Part shown: piece by piece, positions 9,115 through 19,548 of the stretch
Position numbering within the stretch: position 1 is the first letter of the stretch
Layout of the letters: every line of letters starts with the position of its first letter
The notes under the pieces: model-generated
What the model was told of the DNA's origin: nothing
The model's input: only the letters and a program-made list of their open reading frames with translations
Databases searched by the model: none
Assembly (NCBI GenBank): GCA_030685235.1
Contig: MU839314.1
Span: 1-25,170 of the forward strand
DNA: 25,170 nucleotides
Source: Copromyces sp. CBS 386.78
Taxonomy: Eukaryota; Ascomycota; Sordariomycetes; Sordariales; Sordariaceae
Direction of reading: 5' to 3'
Position numbers and translations under genes: made by a program

Positions 9115-9775
9115 GAGAAAGTCTAACCGTACGGTCACGAATGTCTATCCGTACGGTGATCCACTTTTTCCCTCATACATATCCCTAACCCTCGCGCGGC
9201 CACAGATGTTACATGTATTCTTTCGAAAATTTCGCCCAGAAATCTAGGCATTACTATTCTTTTATGCGTAATATTAGACCGCAGTGCCGCCCAGACTAGA
9301 TACGCACTTGTCACAGCTGTTAGTGATTGTTACAGCTGTTAGCGATTGGCTATTAGCGACTGTTACGGCTGTTACGGCTGTTACGGCTGTCACAGCTGTC
9401 ACAGCTGTCACGGCTGTCACGGCTGTCACAGCTGTCAGCGATTGTCACAGCTGTCAGTAACTGTTATGGCTGTTAGCGATTGGCTGTTAGCGATTGTTAC
9501 GGCTGTCAGCGATTGTTACGGCTGTTAGTGACTATTACGGCTGTTAGCGATTGGCTGTTAGCGATTGTTACGGCTGTTAGCGACTGTTACGGCTGTTAGC
9601 GTACGTGTGTAGGGGTTAGAATGTGTAATGGGCTGTAATCTAGGGGCTTAGCGGTCGCGGTACGAGCGAGACTGGTGTTGACGGGGAGGGGACGGCAGGG
9701 TTAGGGATATGTATGGGAGAAAAAAGTGGATCACCGTACGGATAGACATTCGTGACCATACGGTTAGACTTTCTC
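9115..9775. mobile_element. Non-autonomous DNA transposon, 661 bp, 79-bp terminal inverted repeats (copy 1)
   Basis: The left end 9115-9192 and right end 9697-9775 are near-perfect inverted repeats starting GAGAAAGTCTAACCGTACGG, with one transition in that part and a small indel near position 53. Each end carries two GTCT..CCGTACGG boxes 22 bp apart (9121 and 9143 on the left). The interior holds a minisatellite and no transposase. It is much less mutated than its host and retains many CpA and TpG. The 8-bp duplication fits hAT-, P- or Merlin-type or unusual Mutator-like elements; the long repeats and GAGAAA start lean to Mutator-like, which is inference. Confidence 0.88.
9309..9602. repeat. 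Minisatellite based on a 9-bp TGTTACGGC unit and a longer TTAGCGATTGG variant
   Basis: Repeats of TGTTACGGC, TGTCACGGC and TGTCACAGC alternate with TGTTAGCGATTGGC. The units differ mostly by C/T and A/G transitions, as though lightly mutated. It fills the core of the first short transposon. The frame through it (Cys, Tyr, Gly repeats) is a by-product of the 9-bp period. Confidence 0.88.
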
Positions 9776-9783
9776 AATTAATA

Positions 9784-11058
9784 ACCTACTAAATATTTAA
9801 CTTAAATATATTATTTTAATTTCTAAATCCTTTTTTAATTACGTAGTATATTAATTATAAGTATAAAAGCTTTATACCTATATACTTTTAAATAAATTAG
9901 CTTAAGTATTACCCGCTATTACCCGCCGTTTCGGTTTATTATATACGCTATTAAACGTTCTTCTAGGGATTTTTAATTAAATTCCCTTCGTAAAATTTTA
10001 TTTATAAGGTAGGCCGCCGCTATTATAATTTTTCTTTAGAAGTTTTAAAGTAAATAAGTACCGTTTATTATTATTGCCGCCTTTTCTTTAATTATACCTT
10101 CCGAACGTTCGGCGCCGCTATTTTAAGCCTATAAATAAAGAGCCGAAAATTTAATAATTATTTTTCTCTAGGAGAGGAAGGTAGTAATATAAGGTTTTAA
10201 TATTATAATTTTATTATTATATTCGATTATTTTAATTTTAATTTAATAATATAATTTTAAATTATTAAATAATAATATAAGTATAGTAATAATAGAGTTC
10301 GTTAATTAATTAAATAGGTAGTAAAATTATATATACCCGGACTAATAATTTATAACGATTATTAAGTTAGAGATAATTCTTCCGTTAGCCTTTATAGCTA
10401 AATAATTAAAGAAATTAATTACGAATTTTATTTTTAAGCCCTTTAGCGCGTTACGGACTTCCTTTTGTATTTAGCGCTTTAATTTCGCTATTGTATAACA
10501 ATTGTAATAAATTAAGTTTAGGCCTTTTATATAGACTCTATACTCCTAATTAATTAATTAAATTAGTATTTCTAAATTAAAGTAGTTAAACCGAAGGTAT
10601 TAGCGTAAAGTATTACCTTCTTAGGGTTTCCTAGTAGTCTTACTAATAAACCGGTAAAATTATACGTAAAAAGAGGATTAGTTAGTATATATTTCGAGGG
10701 GGATATATTTTAATATAAATTATTTGAATTTTAAAAAGAAATTATAAACGAAGGAATTATTTAAATAGAGATATAAATAATTAAATTCAATTATTTAATC
10801 CTAATAAAATCCTCTTTCTAATAATTTTCTTAAGGAAACGAAGTTGTAAGCTATCTCTAATATAAATACGACGTCGTTAAATTTAAAACTTATAAAGTAA
10901 CCTTCGTCGTTATTTATAATTAAATAGACTATTCCATACCTTTCGATTATAATAAATTTATTTCCTACCTAAACGTAGTCTCCTTTCGCCGCTTTTATAA
11001 GGCCTTTAAAATAGCCAGCCTTATTGAAAATATAAATTATTATATTTAAATTAAGAAT
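9784..11058 (-). pseudogene. Copia integrase and protease relics
   Basis: On the minus strand an LVGY trace lies next to the insertion (9781-9795) after a KLLYL...KKR stretch, and a GLPYK trace lies at 10003-10018, matching the conserved C-terminal half of Copia integrase. At 10999-11058 the trace ILNLN..IYIFNKAGYF occupies the place of the Asp protease; the active-site Asp is replaced by Asn. Stops are frequent. The middle of the integrase core could not be read reliably. Confidence 0.6.
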
Positions 11059-11761
11059 CGCTAAGTTTCTTAGTAGGTATTTAGGCCCCTTATATTAAAG
11101 TTTTAGTATTAAGAAATTCGCTTCGCAATTAATATTACCGATACGGCGACTTTTTAATTAAGCGCCGCTAATATTTTTATCGAGGGTAATTCCCGCTCCT
11201 TCCTTATTTTAAATTTTTATTTAAATTTCCTTTACCCGTTGAACCAGCTGGTAATCTTTCGAATAATTTTCCCTAATGCGGTTTATAAAGAAAAGAAATT
11301 CCTACTATTAATTAGACGCTATAAATTAATTAATATATTAATAGTTCTTTAAATTATAGCCTATATATTCGTAAATAGGGTAAACCTTTTTTATCCGCTT
11401 TCCTCCCTAATTATAAGAGGCGCTAAACGGTCTTTTATTATTTTATTCCCGGGAATTATTAAAATAAGCGTCCCTTCTAGTCTTTTTAGTAAAAATAGCT
11501 CTAATACCGAACGTACTATTTCTTAAAACTTAAAAACGATTTTTACTTTATAGAAACGCATCGGTAATAATTTATTTAAATTCCCGGGACGCTTTTTAAT
11601 ACGTATAAATTTTACTATTTAGGTTTATACAATATATAATAATTTAAGAAGTAAAAAGGGAATTAAAAAATCTATTTACTACTTTAAAGAAGTCGAATAT
11701 TTAATTATTTCGTCTAATATATTCGTTAACTTTAAGAAATTCGCTAATAATTATAATCTAC

Positions 11762-12092
11762 TGTCACAGGGTTAGCCTATATTACATGTACTAGTGATAA
11801 TAGCTTTCTAAGACTTTTATCACCATTATCGGTTAATTGGCTATACCTCCCGCTATAGACCTATTAGGAGTTTATAGTTCGAATCCTATAAAAGCCTATC
11901 TCCTAATCGTACTTCTATATTCTTCCCTTTCTTCCCTCGTACAATTACGTATATTAATTATTTATACCCAACCTCTCGCCCTCTTCCTATAATAATTAAT
12001 TATACCTTTTAATTATTATATTTATAGTATAAACCTATTTTTTATCGCAATTATTTCTTTAATCGCGTACGTATAAAAATTATTTCGTTACA
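11762..12092 (+). repeat. Probable 5' LTR of the plus-strand Gypsy element
   Basis: It starts TGTCACAGGG and plausibly ends TTTCGTTACA at 12092, with inverted TGT.AC / GTTACA ends. A TATA-like CTATAAAAG lies at 11886-11894, where an LTR promoter is expected. The first 70 bases still contain CA and TG and are less mutated than the rest. No second copy is in the window, so the right boundary is uncertain. Confidence 0.45.
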
Positions 12093-12099
12093 AATCGCT

Positions 12100-13700
12100 A
12101 AATTTAATACCCCCCTAAATATTAATAATTGTAATTATAATAATCATTCAATTAAAATTCTAAACCTCCTTTTATTAATACGTAAGGGAAGGTACTCTTT
12201 ATTTAATAAATAAAGGATCGCTTCGTTTCGACTACTTTAAATAATCTTAATAATAAACTTTTTCTTTTATTAAACGGTCCTAATAATAGACTTTTACCCC
12301 TCTTTTATTTTATACTTTATAACGATAATAATCCCGCCCTTTTCTCTTTAAACAATAATTTTAGTAATAATAATATCTTTAACTTCGTAATTCTTAGGAT
12401 TAGCGCTTTCGATTTAAATTTACTATATTCCGCCTTTAATAAAACTTTCGAAATTAAATTCAATATTATAATTTACTATATTACGCTTTTCGAAATCCTT
12501 AAATACGTAGCCCTTACTAACTTCTTTAAAGGTTTCAATTAAAAGAATAACCTACTTATTCTTCGTAAATACTTTAAAAACGCGGCCGTTATTACCTACT
12601 ACCCTATTTTCCAATCTATTATCGCACCCCTCAATTGCCTCTATCGTACTAACCTCGTACTTTATAATAACGTTACTAATAATTTCAAATATTCTAAGGA
12701 GGAGTTTAAAATTACCAATTAAATAATTAATAACGCTTAATCTAACTTCAATCAAAAGAACTTCGACTATATTAATTTCAAATCTACTTATAATACTTTA
12801 TTCACAAAATATAATACTTTTAAAATATAAACTTCTTCTCCTATTAATAATACAATTATAAAAAGAACTATATCCTCCTCCCTTCGCTAAATAATAGAAA
12901 ACCCGCCTATCTTTACTAGTAAAGAAACTAATAATCCCGTTCGCAAATATAAAATTTTTAAAGTTTAGCGTTTTTATATTTAATCCTAATAAAAGTACAA
13001 CGCCGCTTTTTATTCTTCTAAAAATATTAGAATTATTTATACCGCTATACTTTTAAAACCCGAAATTTTATCCGGCATTTAGGATAATTTAAACGTAATT
13101 TAATCGGACCCCGATAAAGTAAATTAACGTTAGAAAATAAACATTAAATTTATAAAATATTTAATCTCTCGTTTCCAAAACGTAAATTTCAAAATAAATA
13201 CTAACCGCCATTTATAAGAATTATATATAAAAAATATATTTTTCGCGGATTTCGAACTTAAACTAACTAATTTAATAAACCTTTACAATCTTAATAATTT
13301 AATAAAAGTCTATTATTTCTAGAATAAAATTAATAAACGTCTCTATAACGCTTTTACTTATTACGACCTTCCCCCTAATAACGATTTTAAACGTTAATTC
13401 GAAATTTATTATAACGTCGCCAACAACTTTAAAAACGCAAATTATTATTAAAAAATAGCGAATTACTTCTTCAACCCTAATAGCAATACCGGTAATAATA
13501 ATAATAGCGGAAGTCGCTCTAACGCTAAATTTACTACCAATAATATCCTTATTAATTAAGGCAATAATAAAATAGATTTAGACGCTATTAATTTCGTAAT
13601 TTTTATTTATAAAGATATTTTCAATTAACGTTCCCGCGATAGCTTTTACTATTATTATAGCAAGCCCGGCTATATCGCCCGTAATTATACCGCTTCAATT
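12100..13700 (+). pseudogene. Gypsy gag relic with destroyed zinc knuckle
   Basis: A long gag-like trace ends in a CCHC zinc-knuckle position at 13647-13688 that reads YYYYSKPGYIARNY. The spacing 2-4-4 is intact but all four metal ligands are Tyr: Cys codons changed by G-to-A and the His codon by C-to-T. The part at 12400-13500 keeps many C residues on this strand. Start of gag not determined. Confidence 0.65.
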
Positions 13701-14070
13701 AACTATAATTCCTAAAGCCCCTAATATTCTATTAATAAGAAATTAAAGAATAAAAATCGTAGTAAGGGTCGTAATTAAAAGTAAGTCCGTACAACTAATA
13801 CTATCCTAACTACCCCAACTACTCTAGCCGCCCTTACTAAGCCCGCTATTAATAGAAAATATTATAATAATTAGGAAAATACCTAACCTCTATATATAAT
13901 CGCGTATAGAGGCCTAGCCGGATTATATTTTAAAAATAAATTTTAAACTCTATAAAATTAAAAGGTTTAGAGGAAATTAAAGTTTAATTATTAAATAATT
14001 CTACTTCCCCAAATTCAATACTTTTATCCTTTTATATTATAACCTATTTATATAAAAATTATTATATTAC

Positions 14071-14115
14071 CTTTATTAATAGTAATTATTCTACTTTCGT
14101 ATTTATTAATCGCTC
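14071..14115 (+). pseudogene. Gypsy aspartic protease active-site relic
   Basis: The trace FINSNYSTFVFINRS stands where Gypsy proteases have an Asp-Ser/Thr-Gly triad; Asp and Gly are both Asn, consistent with G-to-A changes. Position between zinc knuckle and RT supports the call. Confidence 0.55.
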
Positions 14116-14497
14116 CTTTATTATTAAAAATAACCTTCCCTATTTCTAATTACTAAAAGCAAAAAAACTCGTTTTTACTAATAGAATAATTAAAAGTATT
14201 ATTTCTAAAGGAGTAATAACTAAACTCCGGATCGGCTATTACGAGGAAACGATCATTTTCTTAATTTATAATATTTTTAAGAAATACCTAATTATTTTAA
14301 ACTTCCTATAAATATAATACTATCGGTTAAAGATCGACTACGAATAATATAATATATATTTTAGCTATACTACCTACCGAAGCCGCTACTTACTAATAGA
14401 TCTCCCTAAATACCAAACGGCGGCGCCTAAAGCCTTTATTAATTAGGTTTCAATAACCTCCATCTATTAAACCCCCTTCCCGCCAATTAAGAAAAAG

Positions 14498-14666
14498 GAG
14501 ACCGAATCTCCCTCTCTAACTATTAAAAAAGAGGAAACCAAATTTCGCCCTCTAACTATTAAAAAAGAAAAAATTAAGGAAATCGCAACAGAGCCCGCTC
14601 TAGAACATTTATCCGCTCTAAAACCCTTATCCGTTCCAAAGCCTTTATCCGCTCCCGAACTCCCTC
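14498..14666 (+). repeat. In-frame tandem repeats inside the Gypsy polyprotein
   Basis: Two copies of a 33-36-bp unit containing CTCTAACTATTAAAAAAG end at 14530 and 14566. They are followed at 14595-14666 by four copies of an 18-bp unit beginning CCGCTC or CCGTTC (14595, 14613, 14631, 14649). They lie in frame and would give a six-residue SAL.PL-like repeat, probably a flexible linker between protease and RT. Confidence 0.7.
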
Positions 14667-15409
14667 CTACCGCTACTAAATTTAAAATTAATCCTAAAAT
14701 TAATTACCGTACAATCTCCGCCCTTATTAAAACATTAATAGCCCGGAAGGCTAAATTTAAAATCGCTATTACTAATACTACTACTCTCTTTATTAAAACT
14801 AAGAGCCCCGCGTTTTACGAACTTTATATACGTATAAATAACCGCTATATTTTAATTAACGTAAATCGCCCCTAATATTACCGTTTTTATAAACCAATTA
14901 CAAATTTAACCCTAATAATATTAGGGCACTCAATACAATTACATTTAATTTTATTTGCGAAAAGAAGTAATTATAACTATACATTACGAATTACACTAAA
15001 ATCGAAAAGTTAGCGGCTATAGCAGATCTCTAAAATTTAAATTTAACCGAAGAAATAATTAATAATATTATAAAAAGCGATAGAAGGAAATATAAAGAAA
15101 ATTTACCCCCTACACTTTATAATTTTATTAATAAAATAACTAGTATTTATACTTTAAAAAATACTTAAAAGGCCGTAATCTTCGCTAAAATAATTAACCT
15201 TACTAAAAATTTCGAAACTAATACGCCCGTATACGAAGAAATCCTCCGATAAATATATTTAATAAAAATCAACGAAGAGGATATAAAAAAGTTTTTCAAT
15301 AAAGTAAACTAATTACTAAAAATTAAAGAAAAGATTATTAAAATTTTAAACTATTCCGAGGGATAGAAATATATTAACGAGGTCGCCGCTTTCCTACCTT
15401 CGCTAGCGG

Positions 15410-16629
15410 AAGAAATCCCTCCCTATCGTTTATACAATTATAAAATCGAATTACAATTAGGAGAATAACCTCTTAACGTACAATTATAATACATATTACC
15501 TATAGAAATTATTATTATTAAAAAATAAATCGATAATAATTTAAAGAAGAAATTTATCCGGCTATTATAATTTGCGGCTACCTCCCCCTTTTTACTAATT
15601 AAGAAACCCGGAGGCGGAATCTATATTTACGTAGACTACTATAATATTAATAACGTCATAATAAAAATATATTATCCGTTACCGCTAATTAAAAAAACCT
15701 TTAATATAATTTATAAGGTTAAAATCTTTATGAAATTTAATATTGTTGCTACGTTCAATAAAATCTATATTAAAGAAGGATATAAATAATTTACTACTTT
15801 TATTACCCGTTTTAACTTCTACGAATTTATTATATATCTATTCGATTTATAGGGCGCGCTAAGAACCTTTTAAAATTATATTAACAACGTTTTATACAAT
15901 ATTCTTAATATTTATACTACCGCCTATTTCAACGATATTTTAATTTATTCCAATAACGAAGAGGAATATAAAGGATACATTAGGGAGGTCTTATAGAAGA
16001 TAATTAAAATAAAATTCTAAATCGATATTAATAAATACGAATTCTATATATAGCGAATTAAATATTTAAATCTTATTATTACCCCAGGTAATTTTAAAAT
16101 AAACCTAGAAAAGGTCTCTATAATTACAATATAGGAAGCTCCAAATTCTAGGAAGTCATTTTAGCACTTCCTAAGATTCGTTAACTTCTATTGTCGTTTT
16201 ATTAAGTATTTTTCTATTATCGCCGGCCCATTATACGAATTAATTAAAAAAATAGCAGGATAGGAATAGGATAAATAGTATTAGAAATCTTTCGAAGCAT
16301 TTAAGAAGGTTTTTAATAGCAGACCCGTTCTTCGTATTTACAATTAATTTAAATAGACCGTTATAAAAACAAATACTTCTAATTAGGCTTATAGCAATAC
16401 GTTATTATAGTACGATAACAATAATATCCTTCGCCCCATCGCCTATTTCAACTAACAATACCCTTCAATTAAATATAATTATAATATTTATAATAAAAAG
16501 TTACTTACTATTATTAAAGTATTAAAAGAATAGCGCCCCGAATTAGAAGGAATATAATAACCGTTTAAAGTCCTTACAAATTATAAGAATTTGAAGTTCT
16601 TTACTATTAATAAATAGCTTACTCCCTAA
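15410..16629 (+). pseudogene. Gypsy reverse transcriptase and RNase H relic
   Basis: Clear Ty3/Gypsy landmarks in order: EIPPYRLYNYKIEL (about 15412-15453), SPFLLIKKPGGGIYIYVDYY (about 15585-15640), the catalytic box YFNDILIYS (15925-15951, with the first catalytic Asp changed to Asn), LRFVNFYCRFIKYFSIIAGP (about 16170-16230), and RNase H traces RPVLRIYN and RPIAYFN. Stops interrupt all blocks, mostly where Gln, Arg or Trp would be expected. Confidence 0.85.
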
Positions 16630-16630
16630 T

Positions 16631-19237
16631 TGTAACGGGGACAGCACGGTTAATACGAGTACTGGTCGTATAGTTTAATTAAGGTTCTATAAAGAGGAGA
16701 AAAGTCTATCTAAGGCGGATCTACCGGAGGTACGAGGTTTTAAGAGGGGCTACGCAAATATAGCTACGGAAATAATTATAGTATAATAATTCTAGTCGTA
16801 AAGATTAAAACGCTATAACTCCAAGCCCTAGCCCTATAATATTACCTCCCTCTTTCCCTCTCTCCCTCTCCTTCTTACCTTACTATCCCGTCGTAGCTAT
16901 ATAATACTTACCTTCTATTTCTTCGCTAACCGAAAACTTATTAAATAGTAATCGCTCTTACCCGTAAGCTTTTAATAGGATAAGTAACCGTACGTATAAT
17001 TATATTTAGGAAATTTATTTATAAAAACCCCCTTCCTCCCTAGCTTTTCCCCTCTCCCTTTTTCTTCCCTTCCTTATTTACTATTTAATTATTAAAATAA
17101 ATACTATTCCTTAATCCCCTTAACTATTTATAAATATTTATATGTATAAATGCTCCGCTTTACCTCCCCCGAATTTAAATTTTCCCCCCTCCCTAACGAA
17201 TATTCTTCCCTTTTGTCGCGTTCGCCCCAATTTCCCCTACGCGCCTCCCCGCTTACTCTTATTAATTGTAGCCGCGGTAGCGGTACTGTTATTATTCTTA
17301 GCGCTACTATTATTCCTAATATTATTAAAATTCTTAGGAAGCTTATTAAAAAGTATTACGGACTAATAAATACTCTTCGTCGTCTCTTATCCTAACTATT
17401 CGCTAACCGACTATATTTTTTCGTAAAATAAGTATAAACCCTTTATAATCCTTTACGTTTTATATTTTAATACTAAGCGCAATTGTATTACTAAATCCAG
17501 TATTACCTTATACCTTTTTTATTATAATAATAGTAAAAAATATAACCGCGCTTCCCCCCTTATTTAATAGCTTGCTACCACCTAGTAAATAGCGGAATTT
17601 AAATAAGAAGGGAAAGCGTATATTTATATACGCCAGAATCTCGCTATTTAGCGTAATATAATTAAATTTTTAAAGGACCGGGTTATCGATTAATAAATTT
17701 TATCCCCTATTTTAAATTTATTAAATAAATAAGGTTAATAATAATTAAATATAAATATAATTAATTATTAAATTTCCTTAATTTTAAAATCGCCGCTATT
17801 CCCGCTACCCTAGTTTATATTAATATTCCCGCTACTACCCCTATTTCCGCCTATACGCCGCTCCCGGATTATATTACCCCCTCTTATTTTATTACTCGCC
17901 CTACCACCCGTTTCACCGTTACGCTTATTACTAATAGTATTATTAAATTAATTACCCGTTTAGAAGATTACGAATAGAAAATTTTAGAATTAAAGGCCGA
18001 AAGTCGTCGCTTTTATAAAACCCTAAAGAAATAATAATTTTAAAATTCAAAATAGAAATTCTTAATAATTTATTTCGCCTACCGACCCTATTTTATTATT
18101 ATTACCGGTATTATTACTTTATATATTCCGTAATATAGTAATTTACTAGCCTATTATTAATATTTATTAAATTATATTTTATTTTAAAGTAATTTAAGGC
18201 GGTTATATTAATAAATTCTTCTAAGGGTTCCTATATTTATTAAACTTATCCTTCCTAATTAACTAAAAATATCCTACAACCTTTAATAATTTCTATATAG
18301 AGGATCTCCTTTATTATATATTCTTTTTTACTATTAATTATAATAGCCGGTAGCTAAGAGTTAATAGTAATTTACCTTAATAGTAAGTTATTTCTAACTC
18401 TTTTAAATAGATCGATATAAAATTTATTAAATACTTTCGAAAAAAGGTCGGAGAATTCTATTATAAATAAATTAAAGATTTGTAATATTATATATTTAAT
18501 ATAAACCTAATCGAACTTTTTCTTTAAGCGCGCTATAAAATTTTTTTTAAAATTAAATTAAACTTTATCTCTTATTTTAAAAACTTCTACGGGCTCCCTC
18601 TTATAATTAGTAAAACGTTTTTACTTTTAAATAAATATAGTTATTATTATTTAATATAAATCTATAATTTACTATAATATAGAAATGAAATTGTTAGCCC
18701 TCGCCTACGGGTCTTTAAATTCTATTTCTATAAGGGGTATTACGAAGGCTATTAATAATTATAAGTAATAATTATAAGTAGCAAAGAAGGGAAATATTCC
18801 GATTATAGTACTAATCCGGCTATTAATTACCAATTGGACGGCCGGATATTAATAATTTTAATCGTTTTAAACGTAATTAATAAAAACTCTTAAGAATATT
18901 TAGACTTCTTAATTTATCTTTTCGGGACCGCCGTTTATTTATAAGTAAAAAGCGGTATTTAATAACTATTTAATCCCTAAAAAGTTGTAAAAACGTTTTT
19001 AGAAACGGTTAGTCCAATTCGTACTTCTATTACTAATAATAGAATATAATTAGCCGTAATATTTTATAAAATAATAGAGAAACGCTTTTATAATTACTTT
19101 TACTTCTATAAATAAAATAAGTTCGAAAATTACCGTTTTACTAAACCTATTTTTAATAATAAGAAGGCTAATATAACCTCCTATAGAGGGGAGATCGGTA
19201 ATAAAATCTATTTAAATTTTTCTAAAGAATTAATTAA
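16631..19237 (+). mobile_element. LTR-type sequence with degraded gag-like region, family unresolved
   Basis: It begins TGTAACGGGGACAGCACGGT right where the Gypsy trace stops, with a TATA-like CTATAAAG near 16688, as in an LTR. 16840-17080 is strongly pyrimidine-rich. From about 17770 a plus-strand coding trace appears (Pro/Thr-rich YINIPATTPISAYTPLPDY, then TRLEDYE.KILELKAESRRF), which looks like a gag. No RT or integrase trace was found before 19237, and no second LTR copy is in the window. Confidence 0.5.
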
Positions 19238-19243
19238 GGATAG

Positions 19244-19548
19244 TGTTATAGTAAGATGGTGCTAACTATCTACACCTATCTAGCTGAATCCGACAGGGTC
19301 GAGATCGACCGTATCGGGTTCGGCTTCAAGACCTATACTAAGGTCGATACAATCGGACTCGATACTAAGCAGTATCGAATTTAGTAATATCGAATTCAAA
19401 CAATTACAACCTAGAATTCAAGTTAATAAACAATATTACTAAGTAAGTACTTTAATTATATATAAATTAATTAATATCTTCCTCTCTTCAAAAGAAGGGA
19501 AATAAATAACTATTAACTACCTAATATTATATTAAGTATTATTATACA
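19244..19548. repeat. Isolated LTR-like block, 305 bp, probable solo LTR
   Basis: It begins TGTTATAG and ends TTATACA. The 6 bp before it (GGATAG) and after it (GGATGG) differ by one G-to-A change, so they could be a mutated target-site duplication of a solo LTR. It is GC-richer than its surroundings and contains several GTATCG and CGATAC words in both orientations (19290-19390). Alternatively it is a 5' LTR, since TGGTATCTGG at 19552 resembles a tRNA primer-binding site. Confidence 0.45.

Larger units (their letters stand above)
9107..9783. repeat. 8-bp target-site duplication flanking the first short transposon
   Basis: AATTAATA at 9107-9114 and again at 9776-9783 directly borders the GAGAAAGTC...GACTTTCTC element. 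The host Copia frame (LVGY / TNIY) resumes when the insert and one copy of the duplication are disregarded. Confidence 0.9.
6138..11761 (-). mobile_element. Degraded Ty1/Copia retrotransposon, interrupted by a 661-bp transposon
   Basis: Read on the minus strand, the order protease, integrase, RT, RNase H, polypurine tract, LTR is that of Ty1/Copia. Recognisable relics: a protease-like trace ending in IFNKAGYFKGL (10999-11058); an integrase-like GLPYK (10003-10018); the LVGY...TNIYYI trace split by the insertion; RT FYVNNIIIAY (about 7795-7818); RNase H SFADN near 7305-7320; and a pol end reading IIADGLTKALL then NKYKEFIN (about 6880-6940). Gag-like sequence occupies roughly 11150-11760. The 5' LTR is not seen and was probably lost where the Gypsy LTR begins at 11762. 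Without the insertion the element is about 5 kb, normal for the family. The 560 bp between pol and the polypurine tract is unusually long and holds a tRNA relic. Confidence 0.8.
11762..16630 (+). mobile_element. Degraded Ty3/Gypsy retrotransposon, truncated before integrase
   Basis: Read on the plus strand, the order is LTR, gag with zinc-knuckle remnant, protease, RT, RNase H, as in Ty3/Gypsy. The trace stops in the RNase H/connection region at FTINK.LTP (about 16605-16629), exactly where a new TGTAAC LTR-like start begins, so another insertion or a junction removed the integrase. CpA survives much better than TpG on this strand (10 against 1 in 12541-12840). All domains carry stops. Confidence 0.8.

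Noticed and set aside
9346..9528. Cys/Gly/Tyr-rich small protein
   Set aside because: A by-product of the 9-bp period of the minisatellite inside a transposon.
9309..9602. CRISPR-like array
   Set aside because: Units are contiguous 9-bp and 14-bp repeats without unique spacers, and the context is eukaryotic; it is a minisatellite.
11815..11895. Second tRNA-like sequence (GTTCGAATCC box near 11878)
   Set aside because: The T-arm box and a D-arm-like GGTTAATTGGCTATACC are present, but the acceptor halves do not pair even allowing transitions, and the anticodon arm has the wrong length. More likely part of an LTR.
12552..12755. 67-residue minus-strand frame
   Set aside because: Lies opposite the Gypsy gag trace; open only because C-rich codons on the plus strand escaped mutation.
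17142..17395. Two overlapping Leu-rich plus-strand frames
   Set aside because: They arise from a pyrimidine-rich stretch of an LTR-like element, in two frames at once, and match nothing recognisable.
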